Positions 17,299 through 27,311 of a stretch of DNA of 64,000 nucleotides are shown here, one piece after another. Every line of letters begins with the position of its first letter. The stretch's first letter is position 1. The translations under genes and the position numbers were made by a program. A model generated the notes under the pieces. The model searched no databases, was not told where the DNA came from, and was given only the letters and a program-made list of their open reading frames with translations. Origin of the DNA: Miltoncostaea sp963770865 (GTDB lineage: Bacteria; Actinomycetota; Thermoleophilia; Miltoncostaeales; Miltoncostaeaceae); NCBI GenBank assembly GCA_963770865.1, contig CAVYRD010000013.1:186001-250000 (forward strand), in the 5' to 3' direction.

Positions 17299-19239
17299 GT
17301 GGGCGCCAATCCCGCCACGGTCCCCAGCCGCCCGCCGCGGCGGGGGATCCTACGCCGCTACACGATCGTGCTCCTCGCGGTCGTGGGCGGCGCAGTGATC
17401 GTGAGCAACGGCGTCGGCCTCTTTCTCACCTACCGCGGGACCCAGACCCGCTACGACCGCCTTCAGCGCCAGCACGTGGCGGAGCGCCAGCGCGCCGCCG
17501 CCGCTCCGCTCGCCAGGTTGATGACCGCGGGCCTGCAGGAGTTCCGCGGCGAGCTCCGCGCCGCCGACGCCCCGGGCGTCCCACGCCCCGGGCCCGCCCT
17601 GCGCGCAGCGGACTACGCGAAGGCCACCGTCGGGGCGAGCACGTTCGCCGAGATCGCTTACGTCGACTCCTCCGGACGAGAGACCGCCCGGGCTGCGGGT
17701 GGACGTATCCGTCCACCGCATCCCGGGAGCTTCGCGACCGATCCCATCGTCGTTGCCGGGCGCAGGCGCGGCTTCGCGCTCGGCGATGCGTACGCGGTCG
17801 GCACGGCGGGCGGACGGGGGCTGCGCGCGCCCTTCGCGATCCGCGACACCCGTCCGGGTGGTGGCGTCATCCTCTCGCAGCTGGATCTCGAATTCGTGCC
17901 GCTCCTTGTCGGATCGTTCCCGAGATCGTCGGACGACGTCGTCTACATGGTGGACGGCCACGGCCATCTGCTCGGCCGCACGGATGCTCCCGACGACACC
18001 TCGCTGACGAACGTGTCCCGGCTGGCGGAGGTCCGCGCGGCGGTCGCGGCAGGGGAGGCGCCGCGCCCGGCCGATGAGGAGGCGATGCGCGGCCGCGATC
18101 TCGCGGGGCACGCCGTGCTCGCGAGCTCGACCCCGCTGCCGCTGGAGGGCTGGTACCTCATCGCGCTGCGCCCCGACCCCGGATCGCACGGCCCCTTGAC
18201 GACCGCCATCATCGGCCTCGCGATCTCCCTCGTCGTCGTCCTCGGCCTGGCGATCGTGGCGAGCCTCTTCCTGGCCCGACGCATGACGCGCCCGATCCTC
18301 GCGATCCAGCAGGGGGCCGCGGCGATGACGGCGGGGCGTCTCGAGGATCGCATCGAGGTGCGCACCGGGGACGAGCTCGAGACGCTCGCCGAGGAGTTCA
18401 ACGCGATGGCCGCCAGGCTGCAGGAGTCGTACGCGACCCTGGAGCAGCGGGTCAATGACCGGACCAGGGACCTCGTCGAGGCGCTCGATCGGCTGAAGCG
18501 CATCAGCGACGAGAAGACACGCTTCCTGGCGCACATGTCCCATGAGCTGCGCACGCCGCTGAACGCGATCATCAACTTCGCCGACCTCCTTCGCGACGGC
18601 TCGTCCGGCCCGCTCACCGAGCGCCAACGCGCCTACGCGGAGGACATGCACAGCGCGGGCCGACACCTCCTGAACCTCATGACGGACGTGCTGGACATGG
18701 CGAGGATCGAGGCGGGGCGGATCGAGATCGACACCGAGGCCGTCTCGCTGGAGGACCTCGTGGGCGACGGCCTTCGGGTCGTGCGGGAGCAGGCCCGGGC
18801 GAAGGGCGTCCGGCTGTCCGCACGGGTCGAGCCGGCGGCCGGCACGATCGAGGCCGACGGCCGAAAGTTGCGGCAGGTTCTGTTCAATCTCCTGGCGAAC
18901 GCGATCCGCTTCACCGAGCCGGGCGGGACGGTGGTGGTCCGGGTCTCGCGCCAGGAGGACCTGGTGCGGATCGCCGTTTCCGACACCGGCGTCGGCATCG
19001 ACCCCGCCGACCAGGAGCGCATCTTCGAGGAGTACGAGCAAGCCGGCCCCCCCGACGCGCGCCGCGGCGGGACCGGTCTCGGCCTCGCACTCGCCAGGCG
19101 GCTCGTGGAGCTCCACGGGGGGCGCATCCTCCTCGAGAGCTCCCCCGGCGCGGGCAGCACCTTCACGGTCGAGCTACCCGGTCATCCCCTCACGAGCGTC
19201 GCCGAGGATCTGTCCCCCTCGGCTGCCAAGGCGACATGA
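17299..19239 (+). CDS. Membrane sensor histidine kinase
   Basis: 646 residues, GTG start. Order: first TM helix (about 20-45), a 250-residue extracytoplasmic sensor resembling dCache, second TM (about 298-322), HAMP, a coiled linker, then HisKA 'FLAHMSHELRTPLNAI' with phospho-acceptor His415, and HATPase with N box 'NLLANAIRF', G1 'SDTGVGI' and G2 'GGTGLGLALARRLVELHGG'. It overlaps the response-regulator start by four bases (ATGA), so the two form a cognate pair. Confidence 0.9.
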   Translation: MGANPATVPSRPPRRGILRRYTIVLLAVVGGAVIVSNGVGLFLTYRGTQTRYDRLQRQHVAERQRAAAAPLARLMTAGLQEFRGELRAADAPGVPRPGPALRAADYAKATVGASTFAEIAYVDSSGRETARAAGGRIRPPHPGSFATDPIVVAGRRRGFALGDAYAVGTAGGRGLRAPFAIRDTRPGGGVILSQLDLEFVPLLVGSFPRSSDDVVYMVDGHGHLLGRTDAPDDTSLTNVSRLAEVRAAVAAGEAPRPADEEAMRGRDLAGHAVLASSTPLPLEGWYLIALRPDPGSHGPLTTAIIGLAISLVVVLGLAIVASLFLARRMTRPILAIQQGAAAMTAGRLEDRIEVRTGDELETLAEEFNAMAARLQESYATLEQRVNDRTRDLVEALDRLKRISDEKTRFLAHMSHELRTPLNAIINFADLLRDGSSGPLTERQRAYAEDMHSAGRHLLNLMTDVLDMARIEAGRIEIDTEAVSLEDLVGDGLRVVREQARAKGVRLSARVEPAAGTIEADGRKLRQVLFNLLANAIRFTEPGGTVVVRVSRQEDLVRIAVSDTGVGIDPADQERIFEEYEQAGPPDARRGGTGLGLALARRLVELHGGRILLESSPGAGSTFTVELPGHPLTSVAEDLSPSAAKAT

Positions 19240-20600
19240 CCGACCCGGGCCCTCACGAGATCCTCGTCGTGGACGACACGCCCGCCAACCTGCGGGTCCT
19301 CGAGGCCGTCCTCGAGTCGGCGGGCTACCGCGTGCGGTTCGCCGAGAGCGCCGAGCAGGCGCTCGCGGCCATCGCCGCGTCCCCGCCGGATCTCGTGCTT
19401 CTCGACGTCCTCATGCCCGGGATGGACGGCCACGAGCTGACCCGGCGGTTGCGGGCGGATCCGGCGACGAGTGGCCTGCCCGTGGTGCTCATCACCGCAA
19501 GCGAGGATCAGCGAAAGCTCGCGGCGCTCGAAGCGGGCGCGGACGACTTCATCCTGAAACCCTTCGACCGCGCGGAGCTCCTGGCGCGCATCCGCTCGCT
19601 CGTGCGCATCAAGGAGGCCAACGAGACGATCAGGCGCCAGGCGGAGGATCTCGCCGAGCTCAACCGAACGCTCGAGGAGCGCGTGCAGTCGCAGGTGGAG
19701 GAGATCGCCCGCCTGACGCGCCTTCGACGCTTCTTCTCGCCGCAACTGGCGGACGTCATCGTCGCCTCCGGCGAGGGCGACCTCCTCGCGGCCCACCGGG
19801 CCGAGATCGCCGTTGTCTTCTGCCACCTCATCGGCTTTGCGGCTTTCGCCGAGAGGGCCGAGCCCGAGGAGGTCACCGCGGCCCTGCGCGTCTTCCGGAC
19901 GGCGTGCGGGTCGGAGGCGCACCGCGCTCAGGCGACGCTCGGCGCATTCACCGGCGAGGACGTCATGGCGTTCCTGAACGACCCGGTGCCGTGCACGAAC
20001 CCTGCCCGGCGGGCGGTCGATCTCGCCCTGGCGGTCCAGGAGGCCGTCGCCGAGCCGGCGAGCGAGTGGGCACGCCTGGGGTATGACCTCGGCTGCGGGG
20101 CCGGCGTCTCCTGGGGGTACGCGACCGTGGGGCGCACCGGGCCGCCCGAACGCTGGGACTACGGGCCCGTCGGGTCGGTGGTCACCCTGGCGAGCCGGCT
20201 GGCCGAGGCGGCCGAGCACCGACAGGTCCTCCTCAGTCAGCGAGCTCACGCCGCCGTGGCCGACGAGGTCGAAGGGGGCCTCACACCGCCGCTCGGCCTC
20301 CGCGGGTTCCGTGCCCCGGTGCGGGCGTTCCGGGTGACGGGCTTCGTGGGGCGAAGCTCGCACGAAGGGCTCACCGCGCGCGAGATCGAGGTGCTCGGAC
20401 TGGTCACCGAGGGCGCCTCCAACCGCGCGATCGGGGAGCGTCTGTACATCACGGAGGCGACCGCGGCGCGCCACGTGGCCAACATCTTCGCCAAGTTGGG
20501 CGCCCACACGCGCGCCGAGGCCACCTCGATCGCGCTTCGCCGCGGGCTGCTGCCGGCGGTCGGCGGCGCGCAGGGTGGATCGGGCGCCGCGACTACATAG
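19236..20600 (+). CDS. Response regulator: REC - degenerate class III cyclase - LuxR HTH
   Basis: 454 residues. REC domain 1-125 with phospho-acceptor Asp57 ('LVLLDVLMPGMDG') and Lys 'FILKPFD'; a coiled coil (about 127-165); a class III nucleotide-cyclase fold (about 185-375); and a LuxR-type helix-turn-helix ('LTAREIEVLGLVTEGASNRAIGE'). The cyclase has lost metal ligands: the first Asp is His197 ('VVFCHLIGF') and the second is Glu241 ('FTGEDVMAF'). The usual transition-state Asn is Thr ('VGSVVTLASRL'). It probably works as a nucleotide-sensing or dimerising module between receiver and DNA-binding domain. Confidence 0.85.
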   Translation: MTDPGPHEILVVDDTPANLRVLEAVLESAGYRVRFAESAEQALAAIAASPPDLVLLDVLMPGMDGHELTRRLRADPATSGLPVVLITASEDQRKLAALEAGADDFILKPFDRAELLARIRSLVRIKEANETIRRQAEDLAELNRTLEERVQSQVEEIARLTRLRRFFSPQLADVIVASGEGDLLAAHRAEIAVVFCHLIGFAAFAERAEPEEVTAALRVFRTACGSEAHRAQATLGAFTGEDVMAFLNDPVPCTNPARRAVDLALAVQEAVAEPASEWARLGYDLGCGAGVSWGYATVGRTGPPERWDYGPVGSVVTLASRLAEAAEHRQVLLSQRAHAAVADEVEGGLTPPLGLRGFRAPVRAFRVTGFVGRSSHEGLTAREIEVLGLVTEGASNRAIGERLYITEATAARHVANIFAKLGAHTRAEATSIALRRGLLPAVGGAQGGSGAATT

Positions 20601-20717
20601 GCGCAGGTTCAGATCTACACACAGGCCTCGCCGAAGATGGCGAGGACAGACGAAGCGGGGCGCGGGGGCCGGACCTAGCGTCGGGGGTGCACGTTCGGAC
20701 CGACCCGAGGAGCCCTC

Positions 20718-22260
20718 GTGTTGACCCCGCAAGCGACCTGGCCCTCCCTCCGCGGCCTCCACCGTCACTGGCCGGCGGACAGCGAGCGGATCAGCTCGGG
20801 TCCGCCGCCCCAGGACGGGGGACTTCTCATCGGCGGCGCGTGGCGCAAGGCCGAGGGCGGCCGGACGCTCCCCGTGGAGGACCCCTCCACGGGAGAGGTC
20901 GTCGCGCACGTCGCCGACGCCTCGCGTGCGGACTGCCGCGCGTGCGGACTGCCGCGCGGCGCTCGGCGCGGCCGACGCCGCCTTCACCGTCTGGGCGCGG
21001 ACGCGGTCGCGCGAGCGGGCGCGGATGATTCGGCGCGCGGCCGACCGGCTCCGCGACGAGGCCGCGTCGCTGGCGCGCACGATCAGCCTCGAGACCGGAA
21101 AGCCCCGCGGGGAGTCGCGCGAGGAGGTGGCGCTCGCGGCGGACTACCTGGACTGGGGCGCGGAGGAGGCGCCCCGCATCTCCGGGGCGATCGATGTCCA
21201 CCCCGACGGAGCCTGCCGCTTCCTGTGCGTCCGCCGGCCGGTCGGCCCGTGTCTAGTGGTCACGCCCTGGAACTTCCCCCTGGCGATCCCCGCCCGCGGG
21301 CTCGCGCCGGCGCTCGCCGCCGGCTGCACCGTGGTGCTGCGGGCGAGCGACCAGGCGCCGCTGTCGGCCGTCGGGCTCGTCCGGGTCCTCGAGGCCGCCG
21401 GGGTCCCCGCCGGCTGCGTGAACCTGGTCGTGTCCTCGGAGGCCGGCGCCACGGACGGGCTGCTGTCGGATTCGCGCCTTCGAAAGCTCACCTTCACCGG
21501 ATCGACGCGGGTCGGCGGCCATCTGCTCGGCCTCGCGGCGTCCCGCGCGCTTCGCGCCTCGGTGGAGCTCGGTGGGAACGCCCCCTTCATCGTGCTTGCC
21601 GACGCAGACCTCGAGGTGGCGGTCGGCTCGGCGGTCGAGGCCAAGTGCCGGAATGGTGGCCAGGCGTGCACCGCGGCCAACCGCTTCTACGTCGAGCGCC
21701 CGGTCGCCCAAGAGTTCAGTGTGCGGCTGGCCCAGCGCATGGCGGCGCTCGCGATGGGGCCGGGGCTCGAGGAGGGCACCCAGCTCGGCCCGGTCATCTC
21801 GGCCGCGGCTGCCCGGCGCCTGCAGGCGCTCGCGGACGACGCCGTGGCGCGGGGCGCCCACGTCGTGCTCCCCGGTGGCCTCACCGCCGGCCCGGGCCAC
21901 TTCTTCGCCCCGGTCGTGCTCGCCGACGTCCCCCACGACGCGCTCGTGATGCGGCAGGAGATCTTCGGCCCCGTCGCCGCGATCGCGTCCGTCGCCGGCG
22001 AGGAGGAGGCGATCCGGCGCGCCAACGACTGCCAGGTCGGCCTGGCCGCGTACGTCATGAGCTCCGACGTCGGCCGCGCCCTGCGGGTGGGAGAGGCGCT
22101 CGAGGTCGGCATGGTCGGCATCAACCGAGGACGGGTGAGCTGCGCGTCCGCGCCCTTCGGCGGCGTCAAGGGTTCGGGCTTCGGCCGCTCCGGCGGCAGG
22201 GAGGGCATCGATGAGTACCTCGATCTCGCCTACCTGGCGATCAGTGAGCCCACCCGATGA
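20718..22260 (+). CDS. NAD(P)+ aldehyde dehydrogenase, broken by 16-bp duplication
   Basis: Succinate-semialdehyde-dehydrogenase-like member of the ALDH superfamily. The GTG at 20718 has GAGGAG 6 nt upstream. Catalytic Glu in 'VELGGNAPFI' and Cys in 'NGGQACTAANRF' are present, with 'TPWNFPLAIPARGLAPAL' for cofactor binding and the C-terminal 'FGGVKGSGFGRSGG'. A perfect 16-bp tandem repeat at 20924-20955 shifts the frame after 'ADASRADCR'; removing one copy restores one uninterrupted protein of about 508 residues. It lies 118 bp downstream of the response regulator. A paralogue sits at 57.4 kb. Confidence 0.85.
20924..20955. repeat. 16-bp tandem duplication inside the aldehyde dehydrogenase
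   Basis: GCGTGCGGACTGCCGC occurs twice in direct succession (20924-20939 and 20940-20955). Sixteen is not a multiple of three, so it frameshifts the gene; deleting one copy restores the conserved reading frame exactly. Confidence 0.9.
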
Positions 22261-22415
22261 GGGGCGCGTACCGGGCGCCGGGCCGGCCGTCAACCGCCGT
22301 CTCGGACGTCTGCGCCATGAGCAGGCCCCGCCACACGAGCGACGCCGAGCGCGGCCCGCGCCCCGGGGCCTGGGCCCGGCGCGGGCGATCACCACGTCAC
22401 GGGAAGGAAGGCACC

Positions 22416-23705
22416 ATGTTCGAGCCGTTCGATCCTGACCACACCGACTGGGAGCTCACCCCGAAGGCAGGGTGGGAGGAGTTCCAGAGGGCCCGATCGC
22501 GCTTCTTCGACGGCCTTCGCCCGTCGGAGCCCTCGCCGGAGGACGAGGGCGGGCCCGAGGGCACGCCGGCGATCGCCGGGCAGCTGTCCCGCTCGACCGG
22601 GCGCCCGCGCCGCCGCAGGCGCCCCTGCTTCCGGGCGGTGTGGGCGCTCGCGGCGGGCGTCGCCTGCCTGGCGCTCGCGCCCTTGCTCGCCGGCTGCGGC
22701 GGTGGCTCCGGCGCGTCGGCCGCCGGCACGGCGGACACGGCCGGCGCCTCCGCGGACCTGCAGAACACGGCGGACGCGACCAGCCCCGGTGGCTCGACCA
22801 TCCAGGCCCTGGCCATCGACCCCTCCTCCCCGCGGAACTTCTACGCATCGACCCTCGTCGGGCAGGTCTTCGCGAGCGCAGACGCCGGGGCGACGTGGAC
22901 GCCCGCCGAGGCGGGGCTTCCGAGCGCGGAGGTGTCGGCCCTCGCCGTCGATCCGGCCACGGGCGGCCGGCTCCTGGCCGGGACCGGGCACGGCGTCTTC
23001 GCGAGCACCGACAGGGGCGCCCACTGGCGCGCGTCGCGCCGCGGGATGGGCGACGCCAACGTGACATTCCTCGCGATCGACCCCGACCGGCCGGGGCGGG
23101 TCTACGCCGGCACCGATCGTGGCGTCTTCCGCAGCGAGAGCGCGGGCACCCGCTGGGCGAGCGCGCGCACCGGCATGGCCCCCCACCCCGTCACCGCGCT
23201 CGTCATCGAACCGGGCCGCGGCACGATCGATGCCGCGACCTCGGACGGGGGGGTCTTCCGCACCACGGACGCCGGCGCCCACTGGCACGCGCTGAACGCC
23301 GGCCTGCCGGACACGGATGTCGGCGCGCTCGCCGCGGACGCAGACGGTTCCCTCTTCTCCTCCACCAACGACGCCGTCTACCGGCGTCCCGCGGCCGCGG
23401 CCCGCTGGAGCCGCACCAGGGACCCGTTGTCGGGCGAGGGGCTGAGCCCGCTGGCGACGGACACGAGCGCCGGGATCCTCTACGGCGGTTCCGGCCACGG
23501 CGGCGTCCTCAGCAGCGCCGACGGCGGCGAGCACTGGACCACCGCCAAGGGTCTGGGAGACCTGGGCGTCGGGGCCCTTGCGCCGGTGCCGGGATCGCCG
23601 GGCACCGTGCTGGTCGGCACCGACTACGGGATCTTCCGCAGCGCCGACGGCGGGGCGACCTGGAGCGGCGTGGACGGCGCCCAGCCCGCCCCGGAATCGC
23701 GATGA
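22416..23705 (+). CDS. Membrane-anchored BNR beta-propeller protein
   Basis: 429 residues; ATG 22416 with GGAAGGAAGG upstream. About 65 charged residues precede a single hydrophobic segment ('AVWALAAGVACLALAPLLAGC'), which could be a TM anchor or an unusually late lipoprotein signal. After it come six or more Asp-box repeats ('ASADAGATW', 'ASTDRGAHW', 'RSESAGTRW', 'RTTDAGAHW', 'SSADGGEHW', 'RSADGGATW') forming an extracytoplasmic propeller. It follows the aldehyde dehydrogenase within 160 bp. Ligand unknown. Confidence 0.8.
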   Translation: MFEPFDPDHTDWELTPKAGWEEFQRARSRFFDGLRPSEPSPEDEGGPEGTPAIAGQLSRSTGRPRRRRRPCFRAVWALAAGVACLALAPLLAGCGGGSGASAAGTADTAGASADLQNTADATSPGGSTIQALAIDPSSPRNFYASTLVGQVFASADAGATWTPAEAGLPSAEVSALAVDPATGGRLLAGTGHGVFASTDRGAHWRASRRGMGDANVTFLAIDPDRPGRVYAGTDRGVFRSESAGTRWASARTGMAPHPVTALVIEPGRGTIDAATSDGGVFRTTDAGAHWHALNAGLPDTDVGALAADADGSLFSSTNDAVYRRPAAAARWSRTRDPLSGEGLSPLATDTSAGILYGGSGHGGVLSSADGGEHWTTAKGLGDLGVGALAPVPGSPGTVLVGTDYGIFRSADGGATWSGVDGAQPAPESR

Positions 23706-23832
23706 CCCGACCACGAGCGCGCCGAGAGCGGTCGGTCGGCCTGGCTCAGGCCGGGTGGGGAGCGATCTGGACCGCCGTGAGCTTGTACTGGGGGCCGTCG
23801 CTCACGGGGTCCGCGCTCGGGTACCGTCCCGG

Positions 23833-23858
23833 ACGGTGCGGGGATGCTCCCGCACCGT
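23833..23858. repeat. Hairpin of inverted CCCGCACCGT repeats
   Basis: ACGGTGCGGG and CCCGCACCGT form a perfect 10-bp stem with a 6-base loop, 75-100 bp left of the island A repeat. The same decamer occurs four times near the other island end (41.77-41.82 kb). It may also terminate the BNR gene, but no T-run follows. Confidence 0.5.
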
Positions 23859-23931
23859 ACTGAGATGCACTTGGCTGCCGGTCGTTGCCTGGCCGGAAAC
23901 GATGAGACCCCGCTTGGATAGCGGTGTCTCG

Positions 23932-23980
23932 GAGTGCGCCAGACAGGATTCGAACCTGTGACCTTCGGTTTCGTAGACCG
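23932..23980 (-). repeat. Left attachment-type repeat: 3' half of tRNA-Arg(ACG)
   Basis: Identical over 49 bases to 41892-41940, covering the acceptor 3' strand, T arm, variable loop and anticodon stem-loop of tRNA-Arg in antisense. It then diverges exactly where the 5' half should continue, so it cannot encode a tRNA. Confidence 0.85.
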
Positions 23981-24081
23981 TACGAATCGACGTCCCTCGG
24001 CTTCGACGCGTCGTCGCTCCTCCCGGTCCCGAACGGACCTCGCGCTATCGAAGTCCTACCGTCGGACGTCGTCGGTGCGCC

Positions 24082-27000
24082 TCATCGCCGCGGGTGGAGG
24101 TGCTCGGTGAGCGTCCGGCGCATCCGCGCCTCATTGCGGTCCTGCCCGGCGGCCGCGTAGCCCGCGATGGCGCGCCGGAGCGCCTGCGTCGCCGCCTCCC
24201 TCTCGCCCTCGGCGCGGAGCACGGCGGCGCGAGCCTCGGCGGCCGCCGGCGCCCAGGGCCCGCCGTTCCAGAGCGCGGTGACGTCCTCGACACGCCGCAG
24301 GAAGGCCCGCGCGCGCGTGGTCTCCCCGGCGGCGGCGCAGACCGTCGCGGCGGCGACGTAGTAGTCCACCGGGCAGAACCTGCACTGGGGTTCCTCGGCG
24401 AGCAGGGCTTCGGCGCGGACGACCACGGCGAGCCCCTCCCCGGGGTCCTCGGACACGCGCAGCAGCGGCCCATGGACGAGCAGAAGGAGGTGCTCGGAGA
24501 GGGTGGAGGCGTGGGCCAGCGCGAGCGCCTCCTCGAGCTGCTCGATCGCCGCGCCTCGCTCGCCGAGGTCGAGCAGCGCCTCGCCGAGCCGGACCCGCGC
24601 CAGCGCCTCGCCGCCGGTCGCGCCGACCTCGTGGCTGAGCGCCGCGGCCTCGACGAGGAGTGCGCGCGCGGCGCGGGGGTCTCCGGTCATCAGCTCGATC
24701 TCGCCGAGCAGGGTGGTGCCGAAGGCCTCGCCACGGCGGGCGCCGGCCGCGTGCGCGTGGTCGCGGAGGCGGCGTGCGAACTCGGCCAGGCGAGCGTACG
24801 GGTCGCCGGCGTGCAGCACGTACTCGGTGACGCACAGGTACGCGTCGAACACGCGGCCGGCGAGCTCCGGCACGTTCCAGACCTCGGCGAGCTGCCAGCC
24901 GGCGTGATGCTCCCAGGCGCCCGAGGCGTGGGCGATGAGAGCCTGGAGGTCCGCGAGCCCCCCGCGTTCGGCGTCCGCCTCGCCGATGACGGAGGCGGCC
25001 TGATCGGCGTGCCGGCGCGCCTCGCTGAGATCACCGGCGTACCAGGCGTTGATGCCGCGGGCAACCGAGAGCCGCGCCTGCTCGGCCGGCGTGGTCGCGG
25101 CCAGGCCGCGCAGGACCGCCGAGGCCGCGGACGGCTCGCCGGCGGCGGTGAGCGCGTGCGCCTGCTTGATCCGGAGGTCGGTGAGGTGATCGGGCGGCGC
25201 GGCGCCGGCGGCTGCGGCGTACGTGCGCGCGGCCCGTCGGTCGCCGGCGGCGTGGCGGAGATCGGCGATCAGGACGAGCAGGTCGTACCTGTCGCCCGCC
25301 GCAGCGTGCTCGAGCGCCTGCTCGGCCCAGCGCAGGCCATCGGCGTAGCCGCCCACGGCGGCCGCGCGTCGTGCCGCCGCGGTCAGCAGCGGCACGGCAT
25401 CGCCGGCGCGGCCGGCGTGGAGGAGGTGATGGGCGACCTGCTCGGGCGCCGCGCCGCGCTCGCCCAGCCGCGCGGCGGCGCGCAGGTGCACGTCGATGAG
25501 CTGTGGCGGGTCGAACTGCCGACGGGCCGCGTCTCGCAGGAGGGGGTGACGGAACCGCGCGCCGCGGGCGTCGTGCTCCAGGACGCCGCAGCGGAGCGCG
25601 GCGTCCACGGCGGCGTCGGCGCGCACGGGATCGACGCCGGCGACCGCGGCGAGGTCGGCGACGGAGAACCCGTCCTGCAGGGCGCCGGCGAAGCGGACGA
25701 CGGATCGCGAGTGGTCGGGGAGCCTGCCGAGCCGGGCCTCGAGGAGGTCGTTGACGTGCTCGGGCACGCGCACGTCGCCCCGGTCGTCGACCGTCGCAGC
25801 GAGCTCCTCGGCGAAGAACGGATTGCCGGCCGCGGCGGCCGCGATCGCGTCGATCGTCCTGGGCTCCAGCGAGCGCCCCGCGACCCGTTCGGAGATCCGT
25901 GCGATGGCCGGTCGCGGAAGCGGGCGCAGGACGATCTCGACGCCGGCCCGCTGCTCGCGCAGGGCGGCGCGCACGCGCGCGAGCTCGGAACTCGCCTCGC
26001 CATGGCGTGCCGTCATGACGACGAGCACGGGCGCGTCGCGCGCCGCGCGGGAGAGGTAATGGGCGAGGAGGACGGTCGTCGCGTCGGATGCATGCAGATC
26101 CTCCAGCGCCAGGACCGCGCCGCGCTCGCGCGCGGCACGCTCGACGAGCTGGGCGATCGCGGCGAAGACCTGGTGGCGCTTGGCGTCCGGCGGGCGGTCG
26201 CCGCTCACGCCGCCGGCCGGCGCGAAGGGAAGGAGCAGCGCCAGCACCCGCTGCACCGGCTCCGCGAGGGACTCCAGCACGTCGGGACGGGCCGCCACGA
26301 GCGGCTCGACGGCGTCCACGACCGGGCCGTACGGCCGGCGGCCCTCGTCCTCGCGGCCGGCGCCCCGCAGGGTGTGCCAGCCGCGCGCCTGCGCGTCCTC
26401 GAGCAGGGCGTCAACGAGGCGGGTCTTCCCCATCCCCGCGTCCGCGAGGATCAGCAGGGCGCCGCCGCGGCCGCGTGCCGCCGCCTCGAGCGCTTCGCGC
26501 CCGGCGAGGAGCTCCTGGTCCCGGCCGACCATGGGCCCTCTCGCGCGCGTCGGCGCCTGGACCGGCTCCCCGCCGGCGATCTCCCGGTAGAGCGACAGGG
26601 TCTCCTCGCTCGGTGTCAGTCCGAGCTCCGCCAGCGCGTCGCGGAGGCGCCGGAACCGGCGCGCCGCGGCGGGGCGATCGCCGGTGTCCGCATGCCGGCG
26701 CATGACGATGCGGCTCACCTCCTCGTCGGTGGGGTCGATCTCCAACAGCTCCTCCCAGCGGCCCCGGCGCCGCAGCGACTCGGCCCACACCTCGGCGAGC
26801 CGGTCGCGGTGCGCGGCGGTCCACTCCTCGTAGCGATCGTCGGGGAGCAGCTCGGCTACGTCACCGCGCGGTCCGCCGCCGGCCTCCAGGCGCTCGACGT
26901 CGGTCTCCACGCGGTCCCCTGGAGCCAGCTCCACGACGCCGCGGCGCAGGACGATCGCCTCGGGCCAGCCGAGAGCCCTCCGCGCGTAGTGCGCGGCCTT

Positions 27001-27207
27001 GTGGAGGTTCGCGCCGCCGGCCGTGGCGCTCAGCCGGGGCCAGAGCGCCTCGATGACCTCGTCGCGCGTCAGGCGGTGCCCGGGCGACAACGCGAGCAGC
27101 TTGACGAGGTCCTCGGCCCGCCGGTGCCCCCACGCCTGCGCGGGAACCGGCCGCGCGTCCACCGCGACCTCGAAGCCGCCGAGGAGGCGGACGTCCACGC
27201 CGTGCAT
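24082..27207 (-). CDS. SARP-type regulator with AAA-ATPase and TPR domains
   Basis: 1041 residues from ATG 27207. Residues 1-90 form the OmpR-like winged helix of SARP/AfsR activators ('VDVRLLGGFEVAVDARPV', 'HRRAEDLVKLLALSPGHRL'), followed by a bacterial transcriptional activation domain to about 215. Then comes a STAND/AAA ATPase starting 'GRDQELLAG' with Walker A 'LADAGMGKTRL' and Walker B 'VLALEDLHASD'. The last 450 residues are TPR-like helical repeats. It is divergent from osmC, with a 142-bp shared region holding 11-bp-spaced direct repeats typical of SARP sites. Likely an ATP-dependent activator of the osmC operon. Confidence 0.85.
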   Translation of the reverse strand: MHGVDVRLLGGFEVAVDARPVPAQAWGHRRAEDLVKLLALSPGHRLTRDEVIEALWPRLSATAGGANLHKAAHYARRALGWPEAIVLRRGVVELAPGDRVETDVERLEAGGGPRGDVAELLPDDRYEEWTAAHRDRLAEVWAESLRRRGRWEELLEIDPTDEEVSRIVMRRHADTGDRPAAARRFRRLRDALAELGLTPSEETLSLYREIAGGEPVQAPTRARGPMVGRDQELLAGREALEAAARGRGGALLILADAGMGKTRLVDALLEDAQARGWHTLRGAGREDEGRRPYGPVVDAVEPLVAARPDVLESLAEPVQRVLALLLPFAPAGGVSGDRPPDAKRHQVFAAIAQLVERAARERGAVLALEDLHASDATTVLLAHYLSRAARDAPVLVVMTARHGEASSELARVRAALREQRAGVEIVLRPLPRPAIARISERVAGRSLEPRTIDAIAAAAAGNPFFAEELAATVDDRGDVRVPEHVNDLLEARLGRLPDHSRSVVRFAGALQDGFSVADLAAVAGVDPVRADAAVDAALRCGVLEHDARGARFRHPLLRDAARRQFDPPQLIDVHLRAAARLGERGAAPEQVAHHLLHAGRAGDAVPLLTAAARRAAAVGGYADGLRWAEQALEHAAAGDRYDLLVLIADLRHAAGDRRAARTYAAAAGAAPPDHLTDLRIKQAHALTAAGEPSAASAVLRGLAATTPAEQARLSVARGINAWYAGDLSEARRHADQAASVIGEADAERGGLADLQALIAHASGAWEHHAGWQLAEVWNVPELAGRVFDAYLCVTEYVLHAGDPYARLAEFARRLRDHAHAAGARRGEAFGTTLLGEIELMTGDPRAARALLVEAAALSHEVGATGGEALARVRLGEALLDLGERGAAIEQLEEALALAHASTLSEHLLLLVHGPLLRVSEDPGEGLAVVVRAEALLAEEPQCRFCPVDYYVAAATVCAAAGETTRARAFLRRVEDVTALWNGGPWAPAAAEARAAVLRAEGEREAATQALRRAIAGYAAAGQDRNEARMRRTLTEHLHPRR

Positions 27208-27265
27208 CGTCCGATCATCTCACGGGGCACGAGCCGCTCCGTGGCGGGGGAGCCGGCCGGCGGAC

Positions 27266-27283
27266 GGGAAGGTTTCGGGAAGG
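27266..27283 (+). promoter_or_regulatory. SARP-type direct repeat
   Basis: GGGAAGG at 27266-27272 recurs at 27277-27283, an 11-bp period. SARP activators bind heptamers spaced by 11 bp or multiples. The site lies between the SARP gene and osmC, about 70 bp before the osmC start. Confidence 0.45.
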
Positions 27284-27311
27284 GGTGCCTCCTTACCGTC
27301 CTCACCACACC

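Noticed and set aside
23906..24160. Plus-strand frame 'RIRTCDLRFRRP' as a small protein
   Set aside because: It is translated from the tRNA-Arg 3' fragment and runs antisense to the SARP gene end.
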